From positions 1 through 64,000 of the forward strand of contig NZ_AZAC01000002.1 in NCBI RefSeq assembly GCF_000931935.2: a DNA stretch of 64,000 nucleotides, given 5' to 3'. Below the pieces are notes generated by a model that was not told the origin of the DNA, ran no database searches, and saw only the letters and a list, made by a program, of their open reading frames with translations. Numbering within the stretch: the first letter of the stretch is position 1; each line of letters opens with the position of its first letter. This document shows, one piece after another, positions 16,699 to 25,979 of the stretch. Source of the stretch: Dethiosulfatarculus sandiegensis (GTDB taxonomy: Bacteria; Desulfobacterota; Desulfarculia; Desulfarculales; Desulfarculaceae). The position numbers and the translations under genes are program-made.

Positions 16699-17145
16699 AT
16701 GAAAAGGCTTTTTTTAGTCAAGGCGCTTTTAATCTCCGCTGCCTTGGTGTTTAGTTTACCTGCCCTGGCCAAGCCGCCAGGGGGGATTCCGCCTGGACAG
16801 GCCAAAAAGAATTCCGGCAAAAACGGGGTCAATATAGGCATCACAGTCGGAAGTCCGACTGTGGGGGCTCCAACCAAGCCGGGCGGTGGGCCGCCACCGT
16901 GGGCGCCGGCGCATGGTTATCGGGCCAAGCATCAATACCGCTACTGGCCCGGCGTCCAGGTGTATTTTGACTTGGGGCGGGGGGTGTATTTCTGGTTCTC
17001 AAACAGCGGATGGCAAGTGGGGGCCAGATTGCCCGGAGGCATAACCCTTAGCGAAGGCTATGTAGGCCTGGATATGGACACGTCAAAGCCGTATAAATGG
17101 CACAAGGACGTGATAAAACGTTATCCGCCTGGAAAAATACGGTAA
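16699..17145 (+). CDS. Secreted hypothetical protein, Gly/Pro-rich
   Basis: A 148-residue protein starting at 16699 (GGGAG eight bases ahead). An N-terminal signal peptide (KRLFLVKALLISAALVFSLP, cleavage probably after ALA) is followed by a low-complexity KPPGGIPPGQAKKNSGK segment and a compact C-terminal domain rich in aromatic residues (YRYWPGVQVYFDLGRGVYFW). Similar short exported proteins occur in many proteobacteria without assigned function. It is likely periplasmic and stands alone on the plus strand. Confidence 0.65.
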   Translation: MKRLFLVKALLISAALVFSLPALAKPPGGIPPGQAKKNSGKNGVNIGITVGSPTVGAPTKPGGGPPPWAPAHGYRAKHQYRYWPGVQVYFDLGRGVYFWFSNSGWQVGARLPGGITLSEGYVGLDMDTSKPYKWHKDVIKRYPPGKIR

Positions 17146-17620
17146 TCGGGAAAATCCGCTTCAGGTTAAAATTTTTTTGCTGAATTCCTGTGGAGGTGGT
17201 GGCCCAATAGGGACGCCACCCTGTTGAAAATAGGGCTCATCCGATGGTGACCGCCTTCGCCCTGGTGGGATAGGTCCTAATGTTGGGACCAGTTACCCAA
17301 AATTGGTTTCAACGTTAGGACTTTATTGTTTACTGTTCATTTCCGTTAAGGCCTCGTATGGAGCTTTAGCTGCAGAGTGTTTGTTCGGGCGCTGCTAACT
17401 CGCTGAATAGCCGGCCCCCAAAAGCCCTTTCCCTGGCTCAAGCGGCGGATAATAAAGACTAACAAGACAACTTTTCGCAGGGTGCGCGGAACAAAGGCCG
17501 GATGAGGGCCAGCTTGCCAAGTATTTACCCAAGCCTAAAGCCGCTCTCAATTCAATTAGGAATTAGGGAAGTTTCGTTTTCACTTTGGGGCAACGGCACT
17601 AAACCTGTTGAGCCGCCCTC
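17146..17620. other. Intergenic stretch; one hairpin, otherwise nothing seen
   Basis: 475 bases between convergent genes. Apart from the hairpin at 17274-17321 no gene or motif is supportable. Confidence 0.45.
17274..17325 (+). terminator. Possible terminator hairpin
   Basis: GTCCTAATGTTG (17274-17285) pairs with CAACGTTAGGAC (17310-17321), 11 of 12 positions, with a 24-base loop and a short T-rich tail. It lies about 130 bases after the secreted-protein gene. The loop is long for an efficient terminator. Confidence 0.4.
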
Positions 17621-18100
17621 CTACCTCCCCTGTTCAGCCCTCTTAAATGCCGCTTCAGCGCCTTTATAGTCTCCCAGCTTGTTACGCGCCCGGCCGATGA
17701 TTCGCCAGTTTTTGGTTCTTAGTTTTTCCTTGCCTCGGGCAAGGGAGTTGGACTTGGCGGCCAGGTTTATTGCTTGACGGTATCTACCCTGATCTAAGCG
17801 CGCTTTAGCCAATTCAGACCATAAAACCGGATTCCGTGGTTCAATGCGCAAGGCGCGCTCAAGAGATGCGCCGGCTGCCGCGGGGTTGCCGGTGGAAGAC
17901 TGTAGATGCGCCTTATCCAGAAGAGCGACCACCGCGGTGTTGGGTGGTTTTGGCTGGCCAGCCTGAGATTGAGTCTCCGGCTGAGTCTCCTTTTGAGCTT
18001 CGGGCGTGGTTTCCGGCGGGAATCTTGGCGGCATCATCAAAGAGCAACCAGAAAAGAAAAAGGCAGATATAAGAACGCAGATATATGGTGCGGTTTTCAT
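17621..18100 (-). CDS. TPR-repeat lipoprotein
   Basis: A 159-residue lipoprotein. The signal peptide ends in the lipobox FSGC (Cys near 19), predicting export and lipid anchoring. A Pro/Glu/Gln-rich linker (about 28-55) is followed by two or three tetratricopeptide repeats (ALLDKAHLQSSTGNPAAAGA, then LWSELAKARLDQGRYRQAI, then AEAAFKRAEQG). It overlaps the stop of the PBP1B gene by four bases (ATGA), implying translational coupling. In E. coli the outer-membrane lipoprotein LpoB activates PBP1B; this protein is not an evident LpoB but could play a similar partner role. Confidence 0.8.
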   Translation of the reverse strand: MKTAPYICVLISAFFFSGCSLMMPPRFPPETTPEAQKETQPETQSQAGQPKPPNTAVVALLDKAHLQSSTGNPAAAGASLERALRIEPRNPVLWSELAKARLDQGRYRQAINLAAKSNSLARGKEKLRTKNWRIIGRARNKLGDYKGAEAAFKRAEQGR

Positions 18101-20385
18101 TGGTTGAATATCCTTTCAAAGAAAGCTTCGAGGGATTCTCCCAGCGAGCCACTGCCGCATTTCGCATATTTAGTCGGCGCGGACCCTGTGATAAAGGGGA
18201 TTTCCATGGAGCCGGGGCATTCTCTTTTGCTGCGCAACCCGGATTTGGGGTCAATCCAAACCCATTCAATATTATCCGGCTGGGTAAGGGTCAGGGGCAT
18301 TGGATTCAAGCTCGCCATCATCTCTCCCCAGATCACCATGGCCCCGGAGGAACCGGTAAGGCCGGTGGGCTTGTTATCATCGCTGCCGACCCAGACCACA
18401 GCCAGTCGGTCTCCGCTAAAACCGGCAAACCAACTGTCGCGAAGCCTGTCCGTGGTGCCGGTTTTACCGGCAATATCCAGAGATGACGGCAAATAGTCGC
18501 TAAGATTATGCGCCGTGCCTTTTTGAACCACACCCTGCATGGCATTGGTCAGCAGATAAATAGGCGCTTCATCGATCTTCTGCTCCACCTTAAGTGGATA
18601 TCTTTTTACAAGTTCGCCTTGGTTGGTCATCACCGCCCGGATGGTTTTCAAGGGGGTGCCAAAACCACCCCCGGCAATAGTCTGATAAACCTGGGTGACT
18701 TCAAGAGGGGAAAGGGCGTTGACCCCAAGCAGGCTTGAAGAAAACTCAGGCAGATCACGTTCGATTCCCAGCCGCCGCAAGGTATCCATCACCTGTGAGA
18801 CCCCCACCTCCAAACCGAGCCGGACTGTCGGCACATTGTAGGAATTGACCAGGGAATTCCGCAAAGAAACCTTGCCGTGAAATCTTTTGTCATAATTTTT
18901 GGGTGACCAGGCCTTGGATCCCTTTTGGCGCAAAATAAACGGGCTGTCATCCAAAAGGGTTGCAAGGGTGTATTTTTGCGGATTCAGAAGAGCGGTAAGA
19001 TAGACAGCCGGTTTGATCAACGATCCGATAGGCCGCCGCATGTCAATAGCCCGGTTAAACCCCTCAAAACGGGGATTGCGACCGCCTATAAGAGCCTGCA
19101 CCTCGGCGTCCTGGGTGCTGGTGACTAACAGCGCGCCTTGCAGGTTTCCGCGTTTTAGTTTTCGGGCCTTTTCAAGCCTGGCCAGGCGGTTGCTTAATGC
19201 CCTTTCGGCAGAGCGCTGCACCCGAGGGTTTATGGTGGTGAGGATCCTAAGTCCTTCCGAACGGAGGTCTTCATCGCGATATTCTTGTTTTAATTGGCGG
19301 TAAACCAAATCCAGAAAGGCGGGGTAGGGGGAATCGCCCCGGGGCGGATTTTTAACAACCCCCAGGGGAGCCGCCTTGGCCAAACCCAACTGTTTGGAGG
19401 TGATAAAGCCTTTCCGGGCCATCTCCTCCAGGGCAAGGTTGCGTCTTGCCAAGGCCTTTTCAGGGTGTCTGCGCGGGTTGTAAAAGGTTGGCCCTTTAAG
19501 CATGCCCACCAGCAAAGCAGCCTCGGGGATGTTGAGCTGGCTTAAGGGCTTGTCAAAATAAAAAGAAGCGGCCAGGCCGAACCCGTGAATCGCTCTGTCG
19601 CCTTCCTGCCCCAGGTAGACCTCGTTTATATAAGTCTCTAATATTTCTTGCTTGCTGTAATGCAACTCCATTAAGAGCGCCATCAGCATTTCGGTTATTT
19701 TTCTTTTCAGGGTGCGCTCGGGGGTGAGAAAGAAATTCTTGGCCAGCTGCTGGGTCAGGGTGCTGCCGCCTTGCACCTCATCACCACTCGCCGTAACTAA
19801 AATGGCCCGGCCGATGCCCTTGGGGTCGATCCCATGATGAGAGAAAAAGCGGTTGTCTTCCACGGCTATCAAGGCATTGACCAGGTGCTTGGGTGAATCG
19901 GTAAGCCTGACCAAAATGCGGTCTTCTTTTTTCTTGGGATAGATGCCACCGATCAGGGGAGGATCCAGGCGGGCAATGGAAAGAGTTTTTCCCGTTGCGC
20001 GATCAAGGATTTTTTCCACCTTTTCACCCCGGAACTCCACACCAAGGGAAACCGCCTTTTGAGAGCCGTCCGTAAAAACAAAGGGACGAGTCACCATCTC
20101 CAAAGTCCGGCCTTGCCAGCGGTAGGTGCCGGTTTTTTTTGCCCGGGGTGTTTTACGGTATCTAAGAAGGGCAAGTTCCTTAGCCATTTCATCGGGACTC
20201 AGGCTAAGGCCTGGATACAACTCCAGTGGACTGGAATAAACCTTGGCAGGCAGAGAAAAACGTTTTCCTTCAAAACGCTCACGCACAATGGAGTCCAGAT
20301 GAATCGTATAGACTGCGGCGAGAAGCAAACCTGCAAGGAAACATATGATCAGAATCTGTTTTTTCGATATTCTGCGTTTGGGCAT
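18097..20385 (-). CDS. mrcB: Penicillin-binding protein 1B-type bifunctional peptidoglycan synthase
   Basis: A 762-residue class A PBP that polymerises glycan strands and cross-links peptides in the periplasm. One N-terminal membrane anchor (about 11-28) follows a basic start. A UB2H-like segment (about 55-150) marks the PBP1B subgroup. The GT51 domain has the catalytic EDNRFFSHHGID (176-187) and GGSTLTQQLAKN (207-217). The transpeptidase has SxxK as SLIK (455-458), SYN (515-517) and KTGT (641-644). All catalytic motifs are intact. It is coupled by a four-base overlap to the downstream TPR lipoprotein. Confidence 0.93.
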   Translation of the reverse strand: MPKRRISKKQILIICFLAGLLLAAVYTIHLDSIVRERFEGKRFSLPAKVYSSPLELYPGLSLSPDEMAKELALLRYRKTPRAKKTGTYRWQGRTLEMVTRPFVFTDGSQKAVSLGVEFRGEKVEKILDRATGKTLSIARLDPPLIGGIYPKKKEDRILVRLTDSPKHLVNALIAVEDNRFFSHHGIDPKGIGRAILVTASGDEVQGGSTLTQQLAKNFFLTPERTLKRKITEMLMALLMELHYSKQEILETYINEVYLGQEGDRAIHGFGLAASFYFDKPLSQLNIPEAALLVGMLKGPTFYNPRRHPEKALARRNLALEEMARKGFITSKQLGLAKAAPLGVVKNPPRGDSPYPAFLDLVYRQLKQEYRDEDLRSEGLRILTTINPRVQRSAERALSNRLARLEKARKLKRGNLQGALLVTSTQDAEVQALIGGRNPRFEGFNRAIDMRRPIGSLIKPAVYLTALLNPQKYTLATLLDDSPFILRQKGSKAWSPKNYDKRFHGKVSLRNSLVNSYNVPTVRLGLEVGVSQVMDTLRRLGIERDLPEFSSSLLGVNALSPLEVTQVYQTIAGGGFGTPLKTIRAVMTNQGELVKRYPLKVEQKIDEAPIYLLTNAMQGVVQKGTAHNLSDYLPSSLDIAGKTGTTDRLRDSWFAGFSGDRLAVVWVGSDDNKPTGLTGSSGAMVIWGEMMASLNPMPLTLTQPDNIEWVWIDPKSGLRSKRECPGSMEIPFITGSAPTKYAKCGSGSLGESLEAFFERIFNQ

Positions 20386-20630
20386 CAGCTTTCCGGTGTC
20401 AAAAATTCCGCATATCGGGCTTCAAAATTCGTATGCTTTTGAAGAGCTTACCCGCATTCAACCCCGGTGTCGAATAATCCGTATATAGATAATTACCCAC
20501 TTTTTTTAAGAAAATACAGCTGAGGCGAACTGAAGGTGATGATGATGGAAGCATTGTCCGTCTTTTAAGGAGGAGATGGCCTCTATCAGCAGTGTGTTGA
20601 AAAAGCCGTCCTTGGCTTTTCATCGCACTG

Positions 20631-21455
20631 CTATAGAGAAGAATCGATTTTCACATGCACCATTGAGCAAATACCAAGCATATCCGTGATAGTTGAAATG
20701 ATTTTATAGGGCAGGGGCACGCCTTTTTTCATACCTTTTGACATTGGCGTTGCATCCATCACTTTAATTCTCTTGTCCCATTTTTCGAGGGAGTGCACAG
20801 GTTTCAGTCCCCATCCACCATCCATGGACATGCCCATCCCACCTTTTTTTAATACTTGCTTTTTGGCTATTTTCATTCCCATGGGCGAAAGTGAATCAAA
20901 GTAAAAATCACACACCCCAAAATAATCCGCGGATTTAACGAAAAAATCCTTTATCTGTTCTTCTTCGAAATAATAAAACACACCCCCGGCCAGAAATAGT
21001 AAACCATCCCGGATTGCTATTTCCTTAAACCACTCAGTATCCAAAAATGAAGATGCAATGCTTTGGTGTCTATCGTTGTCCTCATAAAAGTTTTTTCTGA
21101 GTGTAATAACATCCGGTAGGTCAAGCTCATAGAACATGATTTTTCCGTTGTCGATGCGGCTGAAGGTGGTGTCCAACCCGCAGCCGATATTGACAATTGT
21201 CGCCTCTGGATGCTCTTGCACAAATTTAAGGGCCATTCTGTCCGTGTGCAGGCTGCGTGCCACCCAGCCATGCTGTGACATGGCCTGGGTCTTCTCGATA
21301 TTTGAAAAATCGTATTCAATCATTTTAATGATCTCAACGGCTTTATTATCAATTAACCGAGGGGCGTTCTTTTGTGTTTCAAATGCCCGGCCCCATAAGG
21401 GTAGCAAAAGTGTTTCCTGTATCTTGCCTTTTTCAATGCATATTTTTTGGGTCAT
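20631..21455 (-). CDS. Class I SAM-dependent methyltransferase, LCM/TcmP-like family
   Basis: A 274-residue O-methyltransferase of the leucine carboxyl methyltransferase family, as in TcmP-type proteins. Seen: the core AIVNIGCGLDT-like SAM loop (TIVNIGCGLDTTFSRID), the acidic strand end YELDLPDVI, and FLAGGVFYYFEEEQIKDFF, which is typical of this family. The start at 21455 is chosen because GAGGAGGAC lies just ahead, rather than the upstream in-frame codon at 21482. It stands alone. Natural substrates for bacterial members are mostly unknown carboxyl or hydroxyl groups. Confidence 0.82.
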   Translation of the reverse strand: MTQKICIEKGKIQETLLLPLWGRAFETQKNAPRLIDNKAVEIIKMIEYDFSNIEKTQAMSQHGWVARSLHTDRMALKFVQEHPEATIVNIGCGLDTTFSRIDNGKIMFYELDLPDVITLRKNFYEDNDRHQSIASSFLDTEWFKEIAIRDGLLFLAGGVFYYFEEEQIKDFFVKSADYFGVCDFYFDSLSPMGMKIAKKQVLKKGGMGMSMDGGWGLKPVHSLEKWDKRIKVMDATPMSKGMKKGVPLPYKIISTITDMLGICSMVHVKIDSSL

Positions 21456-21959
21456 ATGTCCTCCTCGAAAAAAAGATGACATCCCCTGCCTTACGTCATC
21501 GTCTAAATCTGCACGGATCGGTCAGCTCTAAAAATGCAAGGTTCTTTAGAATTTTTCTACTCATGGCTAGGGGTATAGTCAAGAAATAAATTTGCTATTA
21601 CTATTTTTGTTAGATACTCCTAATAAAAGTTGCGGCAAATCCACCATGTTTTGATCGCTCCCTGTTTCAAACTGGAGTTTTATCGCGTTAGTCTGGTGTT
21701 TCTTTAATTCAGCGGCATTTTGGCTAGCCTCTTGGGTGGCTTGCATGGAGACGGGTTTCACCCCTTGGTGCTTCCAAGGTGGCAGGTGCGGATAAAAAAG
21801 TGGTCTCTTTGCAGGGTTCCGAAGCCTCTCTCAAAATTGATTTTTTTCGAATTAATGAGACAAGTTCAACCTTAAAAGCATCTTGGTAATAGCTCTATAC
21901 TAGATAATTTCTACAGTTAAACGCGCAAGCGCTGTGAGCCGGGCTCACCTTGCTCTCCC
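21456..21959. other. Intergenic stretch; weak small ORF only
   Basis: 504 bases between the methyltransferase start and the autotransporter stop. A 60-codon minus-strand frame at 21579-21761 has an AAGG upstream and a polar helical composition, but no recognisable family, so I leave it unassigned. A GTGAGCC/GGCTCAC palindrome at 21934-21948 lies just after the autotransporter stop and could be part of its 3' end. Confidence 0.4.
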
Positions 21960-24900
21960 TCAAAACCTCACCATCAAGCCTGCACTTAGGGCCTGGTCCT
22001 GGTAATTGTCGGCCATGGCGAGGCGGTAGTCGGCGAAAAAGAGAAAGCTTTGGGTTAAGGAGGCGGTCAGGCCCAGGTTGGCTATGGCGGTGTTATCGTT
22101 GAAATCAGCGCCGTGGACCGTAAAGGGGTTTGAGGCGTAGTCTGTGAAGTTGGCATCCAGGGAGGGGCGTTCATCACTGAACCTGTGTTGCCAGGAGATT
22201 TGCAGGCTGGGCAGGATTTCCCAGTTATTGAACCGGCAGAGCCTGCTGAGTTTAAGGCCCAGGTTGGAGTGCAGGGAGTCTGTTTCCCGGGTTGCTATAT
22301 CCAAGTTTAGAAGACCCGCGCCCTTTTCAGTGAAACCTTCTTCGTTCAAGTGTTGGTAATTCAAGCCTGCCAAGGGCTCTAATAGCCAGGCTCCGAAACG
22401 GGCCTGATAACCCAGGGCCAGACCGGCTGAGTAAAGGTCTGCCTCAAAATCATTCTCTGTGGTGTTGGTCATGCCGGGAAAACCAACCGGCCTTTTGGCA
22501 TTGCTTGTTAAGCGGGCATAAGAGGCCACAAAGCGTGCAAAGAAGTCTTCCAGGTTTGCCTGGGTATAGAAGCCGGTGTGGATGGCATTGATATCTCCCT
22601 GATAATCACTTTTGTTCCAGGAGAGATCCGTGCTGGTGGCTCCGGCGGCCAGGCCGATCAAGAGCCGGTTGGTGAGCATATAATCCGCGCCCAGGCTGGC
22701 TCCGCCCGTAGTCTGGCTGCGGTCAAGATAACCGTCGGTTCCGTCTTTATCCGCCCACAGGCCCAGGCCCTTGCCCCAGAAGCTCCAACCCTGCCGAGGG
22801 GTTTGTTCCATTGTTGGCAGGGCAATTGTTCCGGCGGCCGCCAACTGAATTGGGCTGTTTTCCGCTTGATTGGGCTTCAGGGAAAAGGCCTGCCTCAAGG
22901 CCAGTTCCTCCAGCCGCCTGGAGATGCTTTGATCAAAAAGCCCTCCCGCCTTGAGCGAGGCCGCAGTAAAGGCAGTGTACATTTCAGGGCTAAGGGTATT
23001 CAGAATCCGCCCTATCTGGTCTGCGTCCAGGTCAAAGTCCATGGTCAAAAGCAGGTCCGCCATCTCGCCGCGGGCAAAAGGCACCAGGGTGTCGAGATTT
23101 CGTCCGGTTTCGGCCGCGCCGCCCGAGGCAAAGTCTCCGTATGATTTGCGGTTTATGACAAGGCGTAATGCGGAGTTATCCGCTCCTTGAGTCAGGCTGA
23201 GGACCTGGGAGTTTATTTGGTCGTCAATATTGTCGAAAATCCCGTTAATCCCATTAGTTGCAGTGATGATGCTCCAGGAGGCGCCGTTTTCATACAACAC
23301 CTGGGGAATCCTGGTGGAGATGGTCCCGTGGTTTATGGTCACCGTGCCGGTTACCTTGAGCAGGTCGCAGGAATAGTCAGAGGCCAGCTCGGCCTGTAAG
23401 ATCGAACCCGGCTCAAAGGTTACCGAGTTTACCACCGAGAGCGTGCCTATGGAGTTGCCCGGGCTGATTGTTCCCTGGTTGTTTATTTGGGAACGAATCA
23501 CCCCGGTTCCGCTTAAAGAGCCTGTGTTAACCAAGCTCCCTGTGTTCAGGTTGCCGTTTACTTTCAAGGCGCCCGAGTTGGTGGTGTTCCGGCTGATATT
23601 GGCTGTGCCGCTTATGCTGGTGTAGCCCGAGTTTGTCAGGCTTCCGGCATAGAGGGTGCCTGTGATGAATGCCTTGCCCTGGTTGATCAGGTTGCTTGCG
23701 CTTACTCTGCCACTGGCGATTAAGGTGCCCCTGTTGGCGATATTGCCTGTAAAAGTGGCCACTCCGTCCAAGCTGGCGGTGCCCGAGTTCCCCAGACTGT
23801 TTGCGCTGAGTGTGCCGGTATTGGCCAAGTAATTTGAATTTGTGATTCCACCGGTAAAGGCTGAGGTCCCACTCAGGTTCGCGGTGCCATAGTTGACAAG
23901 AGTGGTTCCATTCAGGTTGCCTGTGTTGCCGAGAGAGCCCGAGTTAGTAATCTCACCAGTAAAGGTTGTGTTTCCATCTAAATTAACAGTGCCGGTGTTA
24001 TCAAGGCTGTTTCCGCTGAGCGTGCCTGTATTGGTAAAAGTGCCTGAATTAGTGATTCCGCCGGTGAAGGTTGTATCTCCGAATAAGGTTGCAGTGCCGG
24101 AATTAAGCAAAGTGTTTCCGTTAATAGTGCCTGTATTGGTTAAAGAGACTGTACAGATTGTATGACCATTCAGATTCGCGGTTCCGCTGTTGTCAAGGCT
24201 GGTTGTGTTTAACTCGGCAAAGGTGGTCAGGGCGCCGGTGTTTGTCAACCCGCCTGTCACGGTGGCATTGCCGGAAAAAGTGGCTGTGCCTTGGTTTGTT
24301 ACTGTTGAACTGGTAAAGGCTTGGTCCATGGTAAGGGTGCCGGTGTCGTGTATGATCACGCCGAGGTCAAAGGTCCAAGGCCCACCCAAAAGGGTGGTCA
24401 CAGAGGTGATGTCCAGGCCCAACTGCTCGAAATTGAGGTATTTTAAGTTGTATTGACTCAGGCTTAAGGTGCCTGCTAGGCCCAGGTAAAGTCGGTCCGC
24501 TCCTTGTTGACCGTCCACCACTCCGTCCACCTGGGAGTTGGCCTGAATATGGACCGTATCGTCCGCATCTCCGGCGTATATCCCGCCCTTGACCGTGCCG
24601 TTGTTTGTGATGGTGTTGCCTGCGCCGCCGCTGCTGGAACCGGCCACAACGTTGTGGGTTCCGTAGATGCTGCCGTATACTGTCCCATAGTTGAAAATTT
24701 GGTTGCCGCCGCCCGTACCGGTGGCCACATCGTTGGATGTCCCTTCGATATCCAACCATACTTCGCCGTAGTTGTAGATGATATTGTCGCCGCCGCTGGA
24801 ACCGTCGCCGGCATTGTAAGTGCCGGTGAGATAGCCATCAATATAGTTGTGGTTATATATGGTGTTGGAACCTCCGCTGGTTCCTGCAGCGTCATTATAT

Positions 24901-25979
24901 GATCCGTAGATGTCGTAATCTTGCACATAGCCATAATTATATATCTTGTTTGACCCGCCTGAAGATCCCAGGCCTGCGTTAAAGGAACCGATAATTACGC
25001 CGATTACGAATCCGTTGTTGGTGATGATGTTCCCGCCGCCGGAAGAGTATTGACCGAAATTATAAGAACCCATAAGTTCATTATTTACTACACCTTGGTT
25101 GGTGATATTGTTTTCACCGCCAGATGAATAGTCGCCTGAGTTGTCACTTCCATAGAGAAAAAGGAATACCGGGGCGTCATTGGTGATCGTGTTTCCCCCG
25201 CCCTGGGAATGTTCGCCGCTGTTCTCACTGCCCCATATACCGAATACAATCTCGCTTGTATCGTTGATGATAGTGTTACTACCACCGGAGCTATATTTGC
25301 CGTAGTTTTCGCTTCCCCAAATACCCATGGCTCTGAAATTGTTGATAACCGTGTGCCCCCCACCGCTTGAGTAATCGCCTTCGTTGGATGAGCCGAGCAA
25401 ATCATCGACCGTGCCTGAGTTGGTGACGGTGTTTCCATGGACAGATGCGCTGTATAGGCCGATGTTGTATGAACCTAAAATGCTGCCGCCTATAATTCCG
25501 CCACTTTGATTGGTGATGGTGTTTCCGCCGCCCGAACTGTTATCCACCAGGTTTAAGCTGCCGTATACATCACCCATCACTACACCCCCGTTTATAATCC
25601 GGTTAAAGCCGCTGAAAACGGAGGTGTTATTCAAGATTCCATAGATATCATCACCAACTTGCCCTTGGTTTTCTATACGGTCGCTGCCTTGTCTGCCGTT
25701 AATAAAACCGAGAACCCCACCTCCCGCATTTATGGTGATGTTGTCATTGTCATTAGTTCCGTTTAAGTCGCCTGCCACATCAGGCGGGACAATGAAATCT
25801 GCAGTCAGAGCGGTAGTTGGGTAAATGGTGAATAGAATCAATATGATAAGAAATAATTTGGCGTATTTTGCCTTGGAAGTAAGCAGGTTTTTCGCCTTAT
25901 GCATTAGGCTGCTTAGAGAATTTTTAAGCTTGAGATAGCAATAGGTTTTAACTTTTGGGGCGATTAAGTGGGATGACAT
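21960..25979 (-). CDS. Type V autotransporter with repetitive passenger
   Basis: A 1,339-residue secreted protein. The start at 25979 follows GAGGATT; TTG at 25991 is the longer alternative. It has an extended signal peptide of about 60 residues with the hydrophobic core LFLIILILFTIYPTT. The passenger has two repeat classes: about 12 units of roughly 27 residues with GSxN and SSGGGNTITN cores, then units of about 35 residues with the TFTGGITNSGT core. A linker (SPGNSIGTL, then a pre-barrel domain) leads to a C-terminal translocator barrel (about 1063-1339) beginning WSFWGKGLGLWADKDG and ending in aromatic GLMVRF. The family inserts the barrel in the outer membrane and displays or releases the passenger, usually as an adhesin. 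No protease triad is visible. Confidence 0.9.
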   Translation of the reverse strand: MSSHLIAPKVKTYCYLKLKNSLSSLMHKAKNLLTSKAKYAKLFLIILILFTIYPTTALTADFIVPPDVAGDLNGTNDNDNITINAGGGVLGFINGRQGSDRIENQGQVGDDIYGILNNTSVFSGFNRIINGGVVMGDVYGSLNLVDNSSGGGNTITNQSGGIIGGSILGSYNIGLYSASVHGNTVTNSGTVDDLLGSSNEGDYSSGGGHTVINNFRAMGIWGSENYGKYSSGGSNTIINDTSEIVFGIWGSENSGEHSQGGGNTITNDAPVFLFLYGSDNSGDYSSGGENNITNQGVVNNELMGSYNFGQYSSGGGNIITNNGFVIGVIIGSFNAGLGSSGGSNKIYNYGYVQDYDIYGSYNDAAGTSGGSNTIYNHNYIDGYLTGTYNAGDGSSGGDNIIYNYGEVWLDIEGTSNDVATGTGGGNQIFNYGTVYGSIYGTHNVVAGSSSGGAGNTITNNGTVKGGIYAGDADDTVHIQANSQVDGVVDGQQGADRLYLGLAGTLSLSQYNLKYLNFEQLGLDITSVTTLLGGPWTFDLGVIIHDTGTLTMDQAFTSSTVTNQGTATFSGNATVTGGLTNTGALTTFAELNTTSLDNSGTANLNGHTICTVSLTNTGTINGNTLLNSGTATLFGDTTFTGGITNSGTFTNTGTLSGNSLDNTGTVNLDGNTTFTGEITNSGSLGNTGNLNGTTLVNYGTANLSGTSAFTGGITNSNYLANTGTLSANSLGNSGTASLDGVATFTGNIANRGTLIASGRVSASNLINQGKAFITGTLYAGSLTNSGYTSISGTANISRNTTNSGALKVNGNLNTGSLVNTGSLSGTGVIRSQINNQGTISPGNSIGTLSVVNSVTFEPGSILQAELASDYSCDLLKVTGTVTINHGTISTRIPQVLYENGASWSIITATNGINGIFDNIDDQINSQVLSLTQGADNSALRLVINRKSYGDFASGGAAETGRNLDTLVPFARGEMADLLLTMDFDLDADQIGRILNTLSPEMYTAFTAASLKAGGLFDQSISRRLEELALRQAFSLKPNQAENSPIQLAAAGTIALPTMEQTPRQGWSFWGKGLGLWADKDGTDGYLDRSQTTGGASLGADYMLTNRLLIGLAAGATSTDLSWNKSDYQGDINAIHTGFYTQANLEDFFARFVASYARLTSNAKRPVGFPGMTNTTENDFEADLYSAGLALGYQARFGAWLLEPLAGLNYQHLNEEGFTEKGAGLLNLDIATRETDSLHSNLGLKLSRLCRFNNWEILPSLQISWQHRFSDERPSLDANFTDYASNPFTVHGADFNDNTAIANLGLTASLTQSFLFFADYRLAMADNYQDQALSAGLMVRF
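23502..24290 (-). repeat. Second passenger repeat block (about 35-residue units)
   Basis: Units begin near residues 568, 603, 632, 667, 702, 737 and 772 (counted from the codon at 25991). The core is TTFTGGITNSGT followed by an NSLxNxGT turn. The four units from 632 to 771 are exactly 35 residues each. Confidence 0.75.
24582..25640 (-). repeat. First passenger repeat block (about 27-residue units)
   Basis: GSxN/GTxN turns recur at residues 144, 173, 200, 226, 254, 281, 308, 335, 363, 390, 417 and 444, with a divergent unit at 118. Each unit has a SSGGGNTITN-like core. The even spacing suggests a regular beta-solenoid. Confidence 0.8.
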
